A stretch of DNA of 64,000 nt from Peribacillus deserti (GCF_002863585.1 NZ_PGUY01000063.1:1-64000); one strand, 5' to 3'; positions 1 to 9,110 are shown, numbered from the stretch's first letter. Made by a program: numbers and translations. Notes: generated by a model not told the origin, from the sequence alone.

Positions 1-1
1 G

Positions 2-196
2 TTCTTATTGGATCATTTACGAAAAGCAGTTAGTCGGAGTGTAGGATTAAACAAAATACTAGACTTGCTTGGGATTCCAACTGGAATCTTGCTTGGAATA
101 TTATTTGCGGTCATTACTTTGGCGATTGTGAAACTTCTAAAAGGCTATTTCAGAATGGTCGCAAAAGGTTATCGAACAATTTTACCAGGCGAATAA
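2..196 (+). CDS. Partial small membrane protein at left edge
   Basis: The frame is open to the left edge, so the true start may lie outside; an internal TTG is at 8. The visible part has one strong hydrophobic segment (about residues 20-43 from the TTG) and a basic C-terminal tail, which suggests a single membrane span with a cytoplasmic tail. No family is recognised. The dispersed repeat begins 22 bases after the stop. Confidence 0.45.
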   Translation, partial: FLLDHLRKAVSRSVGLNKILDLLGIPTGILLGILFAVITLAIVKLLKGYFRMVAKGYRTILPGE

Positions 197-217
197 AAAG
201 ATTGTGAAGGATTTTAC

Positions 218-306
218 TTAAACATACGGGTGCGTTAGTTGAAGAAGGGCTTAGCTGTTGCCGGACTCTTTTTTGTTCCGCTGATGTGGCAGATTAAGAT
301 AAAAAG
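218..306 (+). repeat. Dispersed small palindromic repeat, copy 1
   Basis: An 80-90 bp unit shared with 22479-22566, 25553-25642 and, in part, 25240-25290. It begins with a short inverted repeat around GGGTGCGTTAGTT, contains a central hairpin followed by a TTTTTTGTT run, and ends with a variant of AACGGGGCAGTTAGTTTAAGAAG. Its intergenic placement and terminator-like core resemble the small dispersed repeats common in Bacillus genomes. No repeat name is assigned. Confidence 0.7.
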
Positions 307-404
307 CATTCCATCCATCTGTTTAATTGAGTGCCAGCTCATGTTATAATAAGGAACTTAGGATAATTACAACTTTTAATAAATAAACGGATGCCCAAGG
401 AAAG

Positions 405-430
405 CCTCCGCATAGCGAAAAATATGGAGG
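405..430 (+). promoter_or_regulatory. Hairpin that can hide a ribosome binding site
   Basis: CCTCC at 405-409 can pair with the ribosome binding site GGAGG at 426-430, extended by CATA with TATG, in the leader of the gene starting at 440. If it folds, the site would be occluded. This is inferred from complementarity only. Confidence 0.35.
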
Positions 431-439
431 TGTAAGAGA

Positions 440-649
440 ATGAATAAACGATGGACAATTAGTAAAATTAAAGAATTTGTTGAGAATAATTCGGAAAGTA
501 AGTTGCTAACAACGGAATATCACGGTTTTTCTCAAAAGTTACTATTTAAATGTACATGTGGCAGCAACTTTGAAAAAACATTTACTAAATTTAAAAATAA
601 TAACCAACGTAAATGTGACGTATGCCAACCGCCACAAGCGTCACGATAA
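440..649 (+). CDS. Small zinc-ribbon-like protein (69 aa)
   Basis: The start ATG follows a good ribosome binding site (GGAGG, 9-base spacing). The protein has two cysteine pairs, CTCG near residue 39 and CDVC near residue 59, spaced as in a compact zinc ribbon, with basic residues throughout. Such fingers occur in phage and endonuclease-associated proteins, but the family is not identified. A rho-independent terminator follows about 20 bases after the stop, so it is probably a single-gene unit. Confidence 0.6.
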   Translation: MNKRWTISKIKEFVENNSESKLLTTEYHGFSQKLLFKCTCGSNFEKTFTKFKNNNQRKCDVCQPPQASR

Positions 650-669
650 CATAATAGCGAAAATACAAA

Positions 670-709
670 GTGCCGATTTCTATAAAAGAGAAGTTGGCAC
701 CATTTTTAT
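670..709 (+). terminator. Rho-independent terminator of the zinc-ribbon gene
   Basis: An imperfect stem GTGCCgAcTTCT / AGAAgTTGGCAC followed by a T-rich run, just after the stop at 649. Confidence 0.65.
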
Positions 710-1389
710 TTATAGGAGATTTTAATAAATGGGAGGTTTATACGAATATTCTTGTACAAATACACTGAGTGTACCAGTAACATGGGAATAGCTTTTTAAA
801 AACGAATATTCAATAATAGCTTTCAAATGGGCTTTTGTTTATTAAAATCATAAAGCAGCGGTGTTATAAGATGAATGATTTAATACATAAGTTTTCAAGT
901 CTACGAACGGAATGCCGGACGATGGAAACCTGTCTCTGCTTAGGTATCAAATTTCTCGTCGCTGTACATATAGGAACTAGAGGGAATAAGTCCTTGTTGT
1001 TATTATGTTTTTTCTAGTCGACATAATATATATTCAAAGTCCTATTATGCTTAATTATTGGGATGTTCACATAATTATGTTTCGAAACCATCTATTATTC
1101 GGAAGGACCGCTAGAATTATAAGGAGCCTAGATTTAAAAACGGCTCATATTTAACAGTTAAATTATCATAAAAATATGCCATTAACAATGAAAATATTTG
1201 GAATTATAGAATACCAAACTGGAAAGAAAAACTTATGTAACCAGGAAATGAAGAAAATGCTGCAATTTAAAAAATTGCAGCCGACATATATTTCTGAAAT
1301 TTGCTAGGGGTGACAAGGTTGTCTCATAAAGAATCCTGTTACTTATATAAAGGGAGCGTAAGGTGTTTACTCCCTTTTGTTTTATCTGA
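710..1389. other. Gene-poor stretch with recombination-site debris
   Basis: No convincing gene is seen. A 20-codon frame starting at 729 has a ribosome binding site but no recognisable product. The stretch contains the half dif site at 1016-1043, and 1073-1140 resembles the DNA just upstream of the Xer-like recombinase gene at 55230-55300 (shared ATTATGTT..CGAAACCAT core). It reads as the scar of earlier insertions. Confidence 0.5.
1016..1043 (-). other. Half dif-like site, left
   Basis: On the minus strand the right arm and centre (TATATATTATGTCGACT) are identical to the dif-like site at 55398-55425, while the XerC-side arm does not match. Roughly 50 bp on the CTAGTCGAC side are also similar to the right-hand site (the shared block begins TATAGGAACT). 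Same orientation as the right site, so the two are direct repeats 54.4 kb apart. Confidence 0.6.
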
Positions 1390-2172
1390 ATACAAAAAAA
1401 GAAGTCATTGAACAAAATGCCAATTTCAAAAATTGCTTTTATTTTATTGGAACAAGAAACAAGAATAATACGTAATCACTTATCAAAATATAAAGAGTTA
1501 TACGATAGAGAAAAAATAAACATTTCTGACAAATTAGAACCAGAATCGTACAAAATAAGGGGAATATTAGATCGAATTTTAAATGAACAAAAAGTGAATA
1601 CAGAATTAGAATTAAGGAATAGTCAATTAAATGAGTTATTGATTGAACAACAGGAAATTGAATTAGGATTAGCAGCTAAGAATAAACAAAATTCTAGCGA
1701 TGTTAAAACGACTGGTCTTTCCTTATACATAAAGGCATTTGTAAATATCATACAGTACCTACTTAAGGAGTGGAATTTTCCTGATTTAGGTAAGGTGCTT
1801 TTTGACGAAAAGGAATTAGATCTCAATATATCTGATAAATTCCGCAAGGATTACGGCAAGGGTTTTAGGGCAATTGGCTATACGGCATTTATTATTGGTT
1901 TAATGAGATATTGTATTCAGCAGCAATTGCCTCATCCAGGCTTTGTTGTACTTGATTCTCCCTTAACTACTTTTAGAGATAGGGATCAGAATGAAGAGGA
2001 TATTAGTGAGCCAATGCAAGAAAACTTCTTTAACACTTTGAGAAAATCAAAAGAACAAATCATTATTTTAGAAAATAAAGAACCAAGTAATGAAATAAAG
2101 TATCTCATCAATTATATAGAGTTTACAAAAGACTCTAAGGGACGTTATGGTTTTTTAAAAAATAAGGGATAA
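1390..2172 (+). pseudogene. C-terminal part of an SMC/RecF-like ABC ATPase
   Basis: The frame opens at 1390; a TTG at 1408 would give 254 residues but has no clear ribosome binding site. The first 90 residues look like coiled coil. Near residue 150 comes a GKGFRAIG segment that could be an ABC signature, then a hydrophobic Walker B strand ending in LDSPL (FVVLDSPLTTF). No Walker A exists in or upstream of the frame, so the N-terminal half is missing. ATPases of this layout occur in DNA repair and in several anti-phage systems; which one cannot be said. The truncation point is near the half dif site. Confidence 0.6.
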
Positions 2173-2240
2173 CTATATCCTTTACCGCATGAATAATAGT
2201 TATTAATGTTTGATTTTCTTAACTCCGACGAATCATTCGA

Positions 2241-2271
2241 AGCCAGGGGATTTATCCTGGCTTTTGTTGTT
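2241..2271 (+). terminator. Terminator-like hairpin
   Basis: AGCCAGG and CCTGGCT flank an 8-base loop, followed by TTTGTTGTTT. It lies about 70 bases after the truncated ATPase gene. Confidence 0.6.
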
Positions 2272-2944
2272 TAAAGAATATAACTATAAACATACATAGA
2301 ATATGGCCCAAGAAAGCTTTAAAAAATGCTCACTTATCATTTATTAAGAATAGAATACAGACTGTGTTCTAACGAAACCAATGGAAACTCTTCGGCATTT
2401 AAGTACTAACTAAACCATTTTAGACACAAAATGCAACTTTGTAGCGTCCTTGGCTTGATTCCATGATTGATTACCTGATTTTACACAAAACGACGTACAC
2501 TGGGTGAGGTGAGCTCATCTAAGACAATGATCGGTCGTAAGCTGTTAAAAACTCACCGTAAAGCTTTAAATCAAATGCGAAGATGTAGCAGCCCTGAATA
2601 ACGAATTTTTTCATATTAAAGAAGATAAGTTTTTTCTTGTAAAACGTATTAGGATTCCTTGTGGTTTATACGCTAGCTAATCCAGTTCAGCTATAAGTGT
2701 ATGAAATAATTCCTATTTACAAAATAAAACCGCGACAGTTTCTATTTATTTAATTCTAAATTTGATTTTTCAAAAATGAGACATTTTGGTAAAATTGTAT
2801 AAGCTTCATTAAAAAAGGTGGTACCAGGAAAAAGAATGGAGGCATGAATTAATAGGATTAACTTACACACCAACATAGTCAACTTTATAAATTTTTAATT
2901 ATAACCTTTCTGCATAAAGAGAGATATAAATTGGGGGAATTTAA
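2272..2944. other. Non-coding stretch with recombinase relic
   Basis: Apart from the Xer-like recombinase relic at 2430-2586 no gene can be supported. All frames are short and broken. Confidence 0.5.
2430..2586 (-). pseudogene. Relic of a Xer-like recombinase N-terminal region
   Basis: About 155 bp align base by base with 54950-55105, inside the N-terminal domain of the Xer-like recombinase gene. Shared blocks include TTCCATGATT, ATGATCGGTCGT and AGCTTTAAATCAAATGCG. The frame is broken by substitutions and indels, so it is an old relic of the same recombinase family in the same orientation. Confidence 0.7.
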
Positions 2945-4390
2945 GTGAAAGAAAGCCTTATAATTGAAAGAATTCAATGGAGACTACTGATGGAAACTCA
3001 TGTTAATATGATTTCCGCAATGAAAAACTTCACTCTTTTAGTTTTTGCTCTATCAGTACCACTTTGGTATCTATCAGAAATTTTTATAAATACAAAGAAA
3101 TTATCTATAATTTTATATTTTATACCAGCTGCACTCATACCAGCTCTAATATATGGGGTAATTAATTACTTCGATAAAACCTTGTTGAAATCTAGTAAAA
3201 TAATATTATTTGTCATTTTGACTATGGTAATAGCCACTTTGTTGGTTGCATTAAAAAATTCATACTCACCGTTTAGTGAATCTGAAGAAATATCAATGAT
3301 TTCAACAAATGGGTTAATTCTAATATTTCTGGCCTTAATATCCAATTACCTTTTAGCATACATAATACATTTCATTCCATTTAAATTAATATCAAGAACG
3401 ACTAAAATACAAACTAATCTTCTATCTAGTTTCAATGTAAAACTAACATTATTGTTTTTCTTTAGTCCTGATTATGCCTTAGCAAAGATATACAAAAAGG
3501 TTATTAGTAGTATCGAAAAGAAATGTGAACACACATCTCCTAAGGATATGGATGGATATTGTGATCAATGCTTAGAAAATAGGCGATATCGACTAAAGTA
3601 TTTTATTAAAATGTCAAATTGGATAAATGTAATATTTGCGACATACCTAATGATCTTCTTTTTATATAATGAAGTTGATAAGTTTGGCAATTATTTTATC
3701 GTATTCTTTTTAAGTTTTATTACTTTTCGCATATCATCTAGAGTCTTCGAGATTTCATATGCATTTTATAATGATGTTGTAAAGGTTAAATCTAAATACT
3801 TCATAAAATCTTTACCTGAAAAAATAACGGTTAATCGATTTGTAAATTACTGGAGATCCTCATCTATTCGAAGACCAGAAAGAATTTCATTAGCAATTCA
3901 TAGCTATGTAGAAATTATTTTTATGTTTACCATTTTATATTTTTTAATTACCGTTTACTATGCGAATAATATGTGTGGACATTTCACCACCTTAGGAACT
4001 GTTTTTGATATGTGTAATAAAGATAGATTTACCTCTTATCCAGATTTATTTCATTTTTTGCTATATAGTGCTTCAGTCACTTTTTTTAATTTCTCCTTTC
4101 CAGTTGGAGGATTTCCTGCTGGTTGGCAGTTTGCACATGTTATCCAAGTTTTTATGAGTATAATTCTGATTGTTTTATCTTTAGCAATTTATATTAGCTG
4201 GCAAGACAAAATGACACCTGATGATATAAGAGAGTTTTTACTCTTTAAACAATCTGAACAGTTAGAGCCGCTCTTAAAAGATAAAAAAGCTCTTAAAGAA
4301 GCACATGAAAAAAATACAGAAACAATAGAAAAAATTGCAGAAGAGATTGAAAAAGTGAGAAATAAATATATAACAAAAGATTTCACGTAA
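2945..4390 (+). CDS. Multi-pass membrane protein with C-terminal coiled coil (481 aa)
   Basis: The GTG start follows GGGGGA at suitable spacing. Roughly eight hydrophobic segments are visible. A hydrophilic loop near residues 195-215 holds a C-x-H plus C-x2-C cluster (KKCEH ... YCDQC), which looks like a small metal site. The last 60 residues are a charged, heptad-rich tail likely to form a coiled coil in the cytoplasm. No family is recognised. It sits between a truncated SMC-like ATPase and a PD-(D/E)XK nuclease gene, so a role as a membrane effector in a defence locus is possible but is only an inference. Confidence 0.6.
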   Translation: MKESLIIERIQWRLLMETHVNMISAMKNFTLLVFALSVPLWYLSEIFINTKKLSIILYFIPAALIPALIYGVINYFDKTLLKSSKIILFVILTMVIATLLVALKNSYSPFSESEEISMISTNGLILIFLALISNYLLAYIIHFIPFKLISRTTKIQTNLLSSFNVKLTLLFFFSPDYALAKIYKKVISSIEKKCEHTSPKDMDGYCDQCLENRRYRLKYFIKMSNWINVIFATYLMIFFLYNEVDKFGNYFIVFFLSFITFRISSRVFEISYAFYNDVVKVKSKYFIKSLPEKITVNRFVNYWRSSSIRRPERISLAIHSYVEIIFMFTILYFLITVYYANNMCGHFTTLGTVFDMCNKDRFTSYPDLFHFLLYSASVTFFNFSFPVGGFPAGWQFAHVIQVFMSIILIVLSLAIYISWQDKMTPDDIREFLLFKQSEQLEPLLKDKKALKEAHEKNTETIEKIAEEIEKVRNKYITKDFT

Positions 4391-4511
4391 ATACGTATCT
4401 ACTTAAAGTGTTTTAATGTTTTAGCTTAAAACAGTAAGGAGTTTTCTTATGTGTTAAAACATACAATGCACGTGTTAGTTAATTATTTTTTATCTTAAAG
4501 GAGGAGAATTA

Positions 4512-5603
4512 GTGTTTGAACTTATTAAAGAATCACCTTTATTTCAAATTTCATTAACTAACAAGGAGCTTTTTCACAGCAATTTCTTAAAATGGTTGTT
4601 TGAAAATTATCCTCAAATTGCTGAAACACTTTTTTGTAAAAATGATACAGAGTTTAAATTAAGTGAAGTAAAAAGAGAAAAAGAGTCAAGAAAAGATTTA
4701 ATACTTATATTTACAAAAGGGAAACAAAAACAAAAAATTATTATTGAAAACAAATTTAAAAGTATTCCATATTTTGAACAGTTAGATCGATATAAAAAGG
4801 ATATAAAAAAAAATACAACTTATGTACTTTTATCTTTATTAGAACATAATCCCGATAAAAGTTGGATTCTGCTCCCATACAAGCAACTAAGCCGTCATAT
4901 TGAAAATTTTGTTCCCCAGATTGAAGAAACATCCTTGTATCACTCTACAATGGTAAAAGATTATCTAAATGTAGTAAATGAGTTAATAAAAATCCCCCTT
5001 GAAATCAATTGGAGTGAAGAACAATATTTTTATTATGCAGGTCATGTTGAATTTAAACCATACATAGATGTTAGAATGCATGACTTTTTAAGTAAGGCAA
5101 AGTTTTTACAGATGAAACATCGGCTAACTCTGATGATCAAAGAATTAGGCATTGATTATTCATATGTTAAAGAGTGGTATAATGGAAGGGCTGGAGATTT
5201 ATATATAAATGAAGCATACACCACGAATGGCTTAATTGAATTTAAATATTTTTTAGACGATGCTTTAAGCATTGGGGTACAAGTTCAAGGACAAAAATTT
5301 TGTTTATTTGTTGAAGGGAAATATCAACTGAATAAAATGGAAGAGATAGCCTATTCCTTATTTGAAAAAGAATTATGGTTTAATTTCAATCTTTATGAAG
5401 AGATGGAACACGTAATATATCCGTTAAATGGTGAATGGAATACTTTTAAGCGTAAAACAGGCGGATCCATGAAATATCGGTATGTGAAAATCCATAACAA
5501 AAAAACAGAACAAATTCTATTCGGTATGGTAATTTACTTAAATAATATTATTCAGCATAAAGAAAAAATTTTAAGCACAATTAAAATAGTGGGAAATAAA
5601 TAA
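4512..5603 (+). CDS. PD-(D/E)XK nuclease superfamily protein (363 aa)
   Basis: Starts at a GTG 7 bases after AAAGGAGGAG. An N-terminal LFHSNFLKWL motif is followed by RKDLILI and then IIIENKFKS, which gives the D and ENK elements of a PD-(D/E)XK core near residues 60-95. This layout is typical of the PDDEXK_4-type family found in defence islands and prophages. The rest of the protein is unrecognised and may bind a partner or DNA. It stands alone with its own terminator. A second protein of the same superfamily lies at 7247-8305. Confidence 0.7.
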   Translation: MFELIKESPLFQISLTNKELFHSNFLKWLFENYPQIAETLFCKNDTEFKLSEVKREKESRKDLILIFTKGKQKQKIIIENKFKSIPYFEQLDRYKKDIKKNTTYVLLSLLEHNPDKSWILLPYKQLSRHIENFVPQIEETSLYHSTMVKDYLNVVNELIKIPLEINWSEEQYFYYAGHVEFKPYIDVRMHDFLSKAKFLQMKHRLTLMIKELGIDYSYVKEWYNGRAGDLYINEAYTTNGLIEFKYFLDDALSIGVQVQGQKFCLFVEGKYQLNKMEEIAYSLFEKELWFNFNLYEEMEHVIYPLNGEWNTFKRKTGGSMKYRYVKIHNKKTEQILFGMVIYLNNIIQHKEKILSTIKIVGNK

Positions 5604-5645
5604 AAGATGTAAAAGGCTGCGTTGCAGCCTTTTACATCTTTTATT
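5603..5645 (+). terminator. Strong rho-independent terminator
   Basis: A near-perfect stem of about 18 bp (AAAGATGTAAAAGGCTGC and its complement) with a 3-base loop, directly after the nuclease stop codon. Confidence 0.9.
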
Positions 5646-6293
5646 TATTTTGATAAGTCAAGCAACTTCTTATCTTTAATTTAATATTTCCGTCCCAAAA
5701 CCCTTCTCAATTAGTCGTAGCCAGGCTTTCGTTTCCTAATAATTCTAGCCTTATTCTAAGATTCACTTTTCTCTATTCATTAAGTAATAACGTACCAAAA
5801 GTATGCCTTAGATTATGTATGTGAATAGTGTTGAGGCGGCAAAAGACACGTTCTTATTGGTCCACGGGGGCTTAGTTTTTTATTTTTCTTCTCCTTCCTT
5901 CCGAGGATTGTACTCACTTACCTCTTTTTAACACCTCCAATACATTAGATTGGATGTCCATTTAGGACAGATAAAGGACACAGGCAGAAGGCACCGTTTA
6001 CATAATTGCGTATGCATCATAGACCATCTTAAATATTGCCTTCCGATTAATGAAGAACTAATAAATGTGCAGTCACTTTCGCGCAACCTAATTTAGAAAC
6101 AAATAAATTTTCTAGGGTTATGAAACTGCTAATGGAAAATAATGCTATAATTGTAGAGGAGGGTGAAGAAATTAGGATGTAATCAAGGATGGAATCAATG
6201 GTATTATCACTCAACCAGGAATTGAAGGTAGATTAGTTTAAGATTCAGGGCCTAAGCTCTTTAATAGAAGATTTACGGAAACTAAAGGACGAG
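5646..6293. other. Non-coding stretch with a recombinase box II relic
   Basis: No intact gene. Positions 5771-5840 are a relic of the Xer-like recombinase. Around 5690-5735 a GTAGCCAGGCTTT segment resembles the terminator area at 2230-2265, another sign of shared decayed ancestry. Confidence 0.5.
5771..5840 (-). pseudogene. Relic of the Xer-like recombinase catalytic box II
   Basis: The minus strand reads H-I-H-N-L-R-H-T-F-G-T-L-L-L, matching the catalytic [11 protein letters not shown] segment of the recombinase at 54272-55184. About 60 bp are alignable; the surrounding frame is destroyed. Confidence 0.65.
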
Positions 6294-6500
6294 GTGACCA
6301 ATCCAGCCGTAAAGGAAGAATTGGCTTCCAATGTGGAGGAGTCTCAGCTTAAGTTTCCAAAGCCCAAAATGAGCATCATTAGGGAAGCTTTAAACTCTGT
6401 CATAAACATTGTAGAAGGCACGACCTGGAAGCCTTGTGGCTACTGGCATCCAGGAAAAGGTGACAATGTTACTGTCATCATTGGGATCCTGATCAGCTAA
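6250..6500 (+). pseudogene. Fragment of a small helical protein
   Basis: One open frame (6294-6500) reads a helical, charged stretch containing KPKMSIIREALNSVINIVEG and then WKPCGYWHPGKG. Similar helical tails occur in small bacterial proteins of unknown role. There is no start with a ribosome binding site, and sequence just upstream (about 6250) continues the same helical character, so this is the 3' part of a broken gene. A terminator follows. Confidence 0.4.
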
Positions 6501-6527
6501 AACCATAGTTGTTATCCAATGTCCATG

Positions 6528-6552
6528 CCAGCATAATTTATGCTGGTTTTTT
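6528..6552 (+). terminator. Rho-independent terminator
   Basis: CCAGCATAA / TTATGCTGG stem followed by TTTTTT, downstream of the fragment ending at 6500. Confidence 0.8.
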
Positions 6553-6677
6553 CATGCAATGAGTCGGTTAAAACAAGTTATGGTGAACTTATTCCTTTAA
6601 CTGGAGAGTGTAGTCCAAGAAGGGTTTCAAGCAGAAGATTGTTAAATAATTAAAATAAAAAAAGGCGGTTAATTACA

Positions 6678-7160
6678 ATGGTTTATCGTGAACTAATAAA
6701 AAGTAAATCGCAGGAATTTAGAAATGTATTATCAAGTTTTAAAAATTTGGGCCTAAAAGACACAGGAAGTGCAGGAAATTGCAGCTTCATTAAAACTTAC
6801 AACAAAGTTACTTATAAAAAGACGGGACAGGGAAGGTTCAGGATTGGTAAAATTACTGATCGATTGGATAAAAACCATATGATTATCAGACTAGACCTCC
6901 CCAAAGATGAATTTTTCGATGAGTTTCTCATGAAATCAACTGGATTTATGGAAGTTATTCCACGAAAACAGAGAACTAATTTTACTTGCTTAAAAGTACA
7001 TAGAGCCAGTTGGGATCAAACTGTTTTTGACACAATAGATATCAAATTATATGAAGAAGATATAGCAACATTTAATTTGACTTCTAGTTCATTCTTGAAC
7101 TTTATGAGTTTATTGATTTTAAGAGCTACTGATGAAATAATTGAAATCCCTAAGAACTAA
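6678..7160 (+). CDS. Hypothetical protein (160 aa)
   Basis: ATG start after AAGGCGG at proper spacing. A soluble alpha/beta-looking protein with no motif I can name: basic N-terminus, a KKTGQGRFRIGKI segment, acidic C-terminal third. It ends 86 bases before the second PD-(D/E)XK nuclease gene with no terminator between them, so the two are probably co-transcribed. Confidence 0.6.
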   Translation: MVYRELIKSKSQEFRNVLSSFKNLGLKDTGSAGNCSFIKTYNKVTYKKTGQGRFRIGKITDRLDKNHMIIRLDLPKDEFFDEFLMKSTGFMEVIPRKQRTNFTCLKVHRASWDQTVFDTIDIKLYEEDIATFNLTSSSFLNFMSLLILRATDEIIEIPKN

Positions 7161-7246
7161 ATATGGGCTTTTATATGAGGGATTTTTCAACTACAATTCT
7201 ACTAATTTTTAAATATCAACCAGTTTGTTTTTCCAGGAGGAGAATA

Positions 7247-8305
7247 ATGAAGACACTCTTTAAAAGAGTTTATGACTTGCTGAAAAATACTGAAACACAC
7301 CGAATAGAGGATTACTTAACTGAAATTTTTAGTCCCATACTGAAATCTGAGGAGAAGCTAAAGTCTTTTCTTAATCGGTTTATTAACGATAATTATGAGG
7401 AAGTTTCTAATGTGCAAATTTTCACCCAACGTACCTATTCAAAATTGGAAGGGCACTCGGTTGATAGCCGACCCGATATGGTCATAAACTACACAGGGGG
7501 AACGAAAAAACATATATTATTTATTGAAAATAAGGTTGGCAGCCAAGAAGGTGAAAATCAGTTGTCCCGCTATGCGGACCATTTGAAAGTTCATCAGAGC
7601 AAGGGCTACAATGTCTATCTTCTTTACTTAACAAAATATTATGAGCCAAAAGAAGATGAATACATTTTAGATAATGGTAGCGGATTTACTCAAAAGCGTT
7701 GGTATGAAGTATACAACTGGTTAAGCCAGTATAAAAAGGATTTGTATTGTAGGCAAGTAATCGAGTATATGGAGGAATTGCAATTGAATAAAACGCGAAA
7801 ATTCACACCTATTGACATTTATGCTATACAGAATGCACAGCGACTTCAGTCTATGCTGGATGAGTGTCTCGACGGACGAGTAATGGATAAATTTACTGAA
7901 CTATTCGGTAAGCCTAAGCAGTGGTCCCATAGAACCACTCAACTAAGGGCTAATAATTTATACATACTTATAAATGATCAAACAGATTGGAAATTTGTTG
8001 GTTGTGGATTTGAGTTTACGGAAGAGGAATATCCATCACTCACCGTTTTCATAGAAGTCCACCCGAATTGCAATAAAAAAGATGCTACAATTGCGGCGTT
8101 GAATCTTTTTTGTGAGAACAAAGAAGAGTGGACATTTCAGCCACCATCGGACGATAACGAATACTTTTGGTGTTACACCGAAAAGAATTTAGTGCAGTTC
8201 TTACCAGAAGAAGATCATATCATGGGAATTCAAAATTATTTAATTGCTAGGCTACAAGAGGTCCATCAGATAAAGGTGGATAATCCGCAATTGGTATGGA
8301 TATAA
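7247..8305 (+). CDS. PD-(D/E)XK nuclease superfamily protein (352 aa)
   Basis: The chosen ATG at 7247 has a perfect AGGAGG 7 bases upstream; the frame is open back to 7163 but lacks such a site there. The core reads DSRPDMVI ... HILFIENKVGS ... QLSRYADHL around residues 70-120, giving the D, E-x-K and Q-x3-Y elements of a PD-(D/E)XK nuclease of the PDDEXK_4 kind. The C-terminal half is unrecognised. It is probably in an operon with the hypothetical gene at 6678. It shares fold and motif order with the 4512-5603 product but is not a close copy. Confidence 0.7.
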   Translation: MKTLFKRVYDLLKNTETHRIEDYLTEIFSPILKSEEKLKSFLNRFINDNYEEVSNVQIFTQRTYSKLEGHSVDSRPDMVINYTGGTKKHILFIENKVGSQEGENQLSRYADHLKVHQSKGYNVYLLYLTKYYEPKEDEYILDNGSGFTQKRWYEVYNWLSQYKKDLYCRQVIEYMEELQLNKTRKFTPIDIYAIQNAQRLQSMLDECLDGRVMDKFTELFGKPKQWSHRTTQLRANNLYILINDQTDWKFVGCGFEFTEEEYPSLTVFIEVHPNCNKKDATIAALNLFCENKEEWTFQPPSDDNEYFWCYTEKNLVQFLPEEDHIMGIQNYLIARLQEVHQIKVDNPQLVWI

Positions 8306-8584
8306 ATGTATGCCTATTCTTCAACTGCCGAGAATTTTAAGATTAAGATAATGTAAAAATAGACCATTAAAGATAACATCATAAATAGTTATCAGAGTTT
8401 ACATGATAAAACTTATAGTGCTTCCTCAAATTCATTGGCAATGATATCAGTAAGATTAACCAGCATATATTTGCTGGTTTTTTTATACTTTGGCGGTTAA
8501 CACAATAATAAGGAGATTCTTCTTTAAATAACGGGCAGCATTCCTGTAATGAAGAAATATGAGGTTTGAACATAAAAAAGCCCC
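8306..8584. other. Non-coding stretch
   Basis: Holds a terminator at 8458-8484 and, near 8525-8550, a weak match to the right end of the dispersed repeat (AACGGGCAGCATT). No gene is supported. Confidence 0.5.
8458..8484 (+). terminator. Rho-independent terminator
   Basis: AACCAGCA / TGCTGGTT stem with a short AT-rich loop and a T7 run. Confidence 0.75.
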
Positions 8585-8776
8585 TTGGTAGAATATGAAT
8601 GTCCAAAGCTCGGCGGCAAAAAGGACACAAACATAATCAGCGATAAGCGTAGGAAAGAATTCGTATGGCCATCCTACATCCCAAACGGTGGCACGGTTAA
8701 ACGCGGTAAAAACGAAAATATACCGTACAGACAAGAGCGGGAATATCATCTTCTCTTCTACTGGCAAGTCAATTAG
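8585..8776 (+). CDS. Short unassigned frame, possibly a gene remnant
   Basis: A 63-codon frame from a TTG with no ribosome binding site. Its base composition is richer in G and C than its surroundings. No family is recognised. It ends 19 bases before the DUF3006 gene, so it could be the 3' end of a lost upstream partner. Confidence 0.2.
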   Translation: MVEYECPKLGGKKDTNIISDKRRKEFVWPSYIPNGGTVKRGKNENIPYRQEREYHLLFYWQVN

Positions 8777-8795
8777 TGTAAAGACGGTGAAATAA

Positions 8796-9020
8796 ATGGG
8801 TCAGGTTATTAAAGGGATCATTGATCGGTTTGAGGAAGGATTTGGAGTCGTAGAGATCAATGGAAAAACTAAAGACTATCCAAGGACCCTATTTCCAAAG
8901 GACGCGAAACCTGGTGATGCTGTGAAAAATGAAGGGACCCAAATAACAGTATTAAAAGAAGAAACAGCTAAGAGGCGAAAAGAAATCGAAAATCTAATGG
9001 AAGAACTATGGGAAGACTAA
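8796..9020 (+). CDS. DUF3006 family protein (74 aa)
   Basis: The protein starts GQVIKGIIDRFEEGFGVVEI, the typical opening of DUF3006, a short beta-rich domain of unknown function in Bacillus species. Full family length. A GGTGA site lies 6 bases before the ATG. In relatives this domain often accompanies a ComEC-like metallo-beta-lactamase-fold gene; none is seen here. A strong terminator follows. Confidence 0.75.
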   Translation: MGQVIKGIIDRFEEGFGVVEINGKTKDYPRTLFPKDAKPGDAVKNEGTQITVLKEETAKRRKEIENLMEELWED

Positions 9021-9072
9021 AGCTATTTCCGCTAATCTTTATCCGTAGATTTTTACAGAAATCCAAGCGACT

Positions 9073-9104
9073 AAAAGGAGCCAGTGTAATGGGCTCCTTT
9101 TTAG
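9073..9104 (+). terminator. Rho-independent terminator
   Basis: AAAAGGAGCC / GGGCTCCTTTT stem with an 8-base loop and T-run; palindromic, so it can serve the converging pseudogene as well. Confidence 0.85.
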
Positions 9105-9110
9105 TTTCAC

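Noticed and set aside
835-1017. 60-codon frame before the half dif site
   Set aside because: No ribosome binding site, low-complexity product, and it overlaps the conserved flank of the recombination site.
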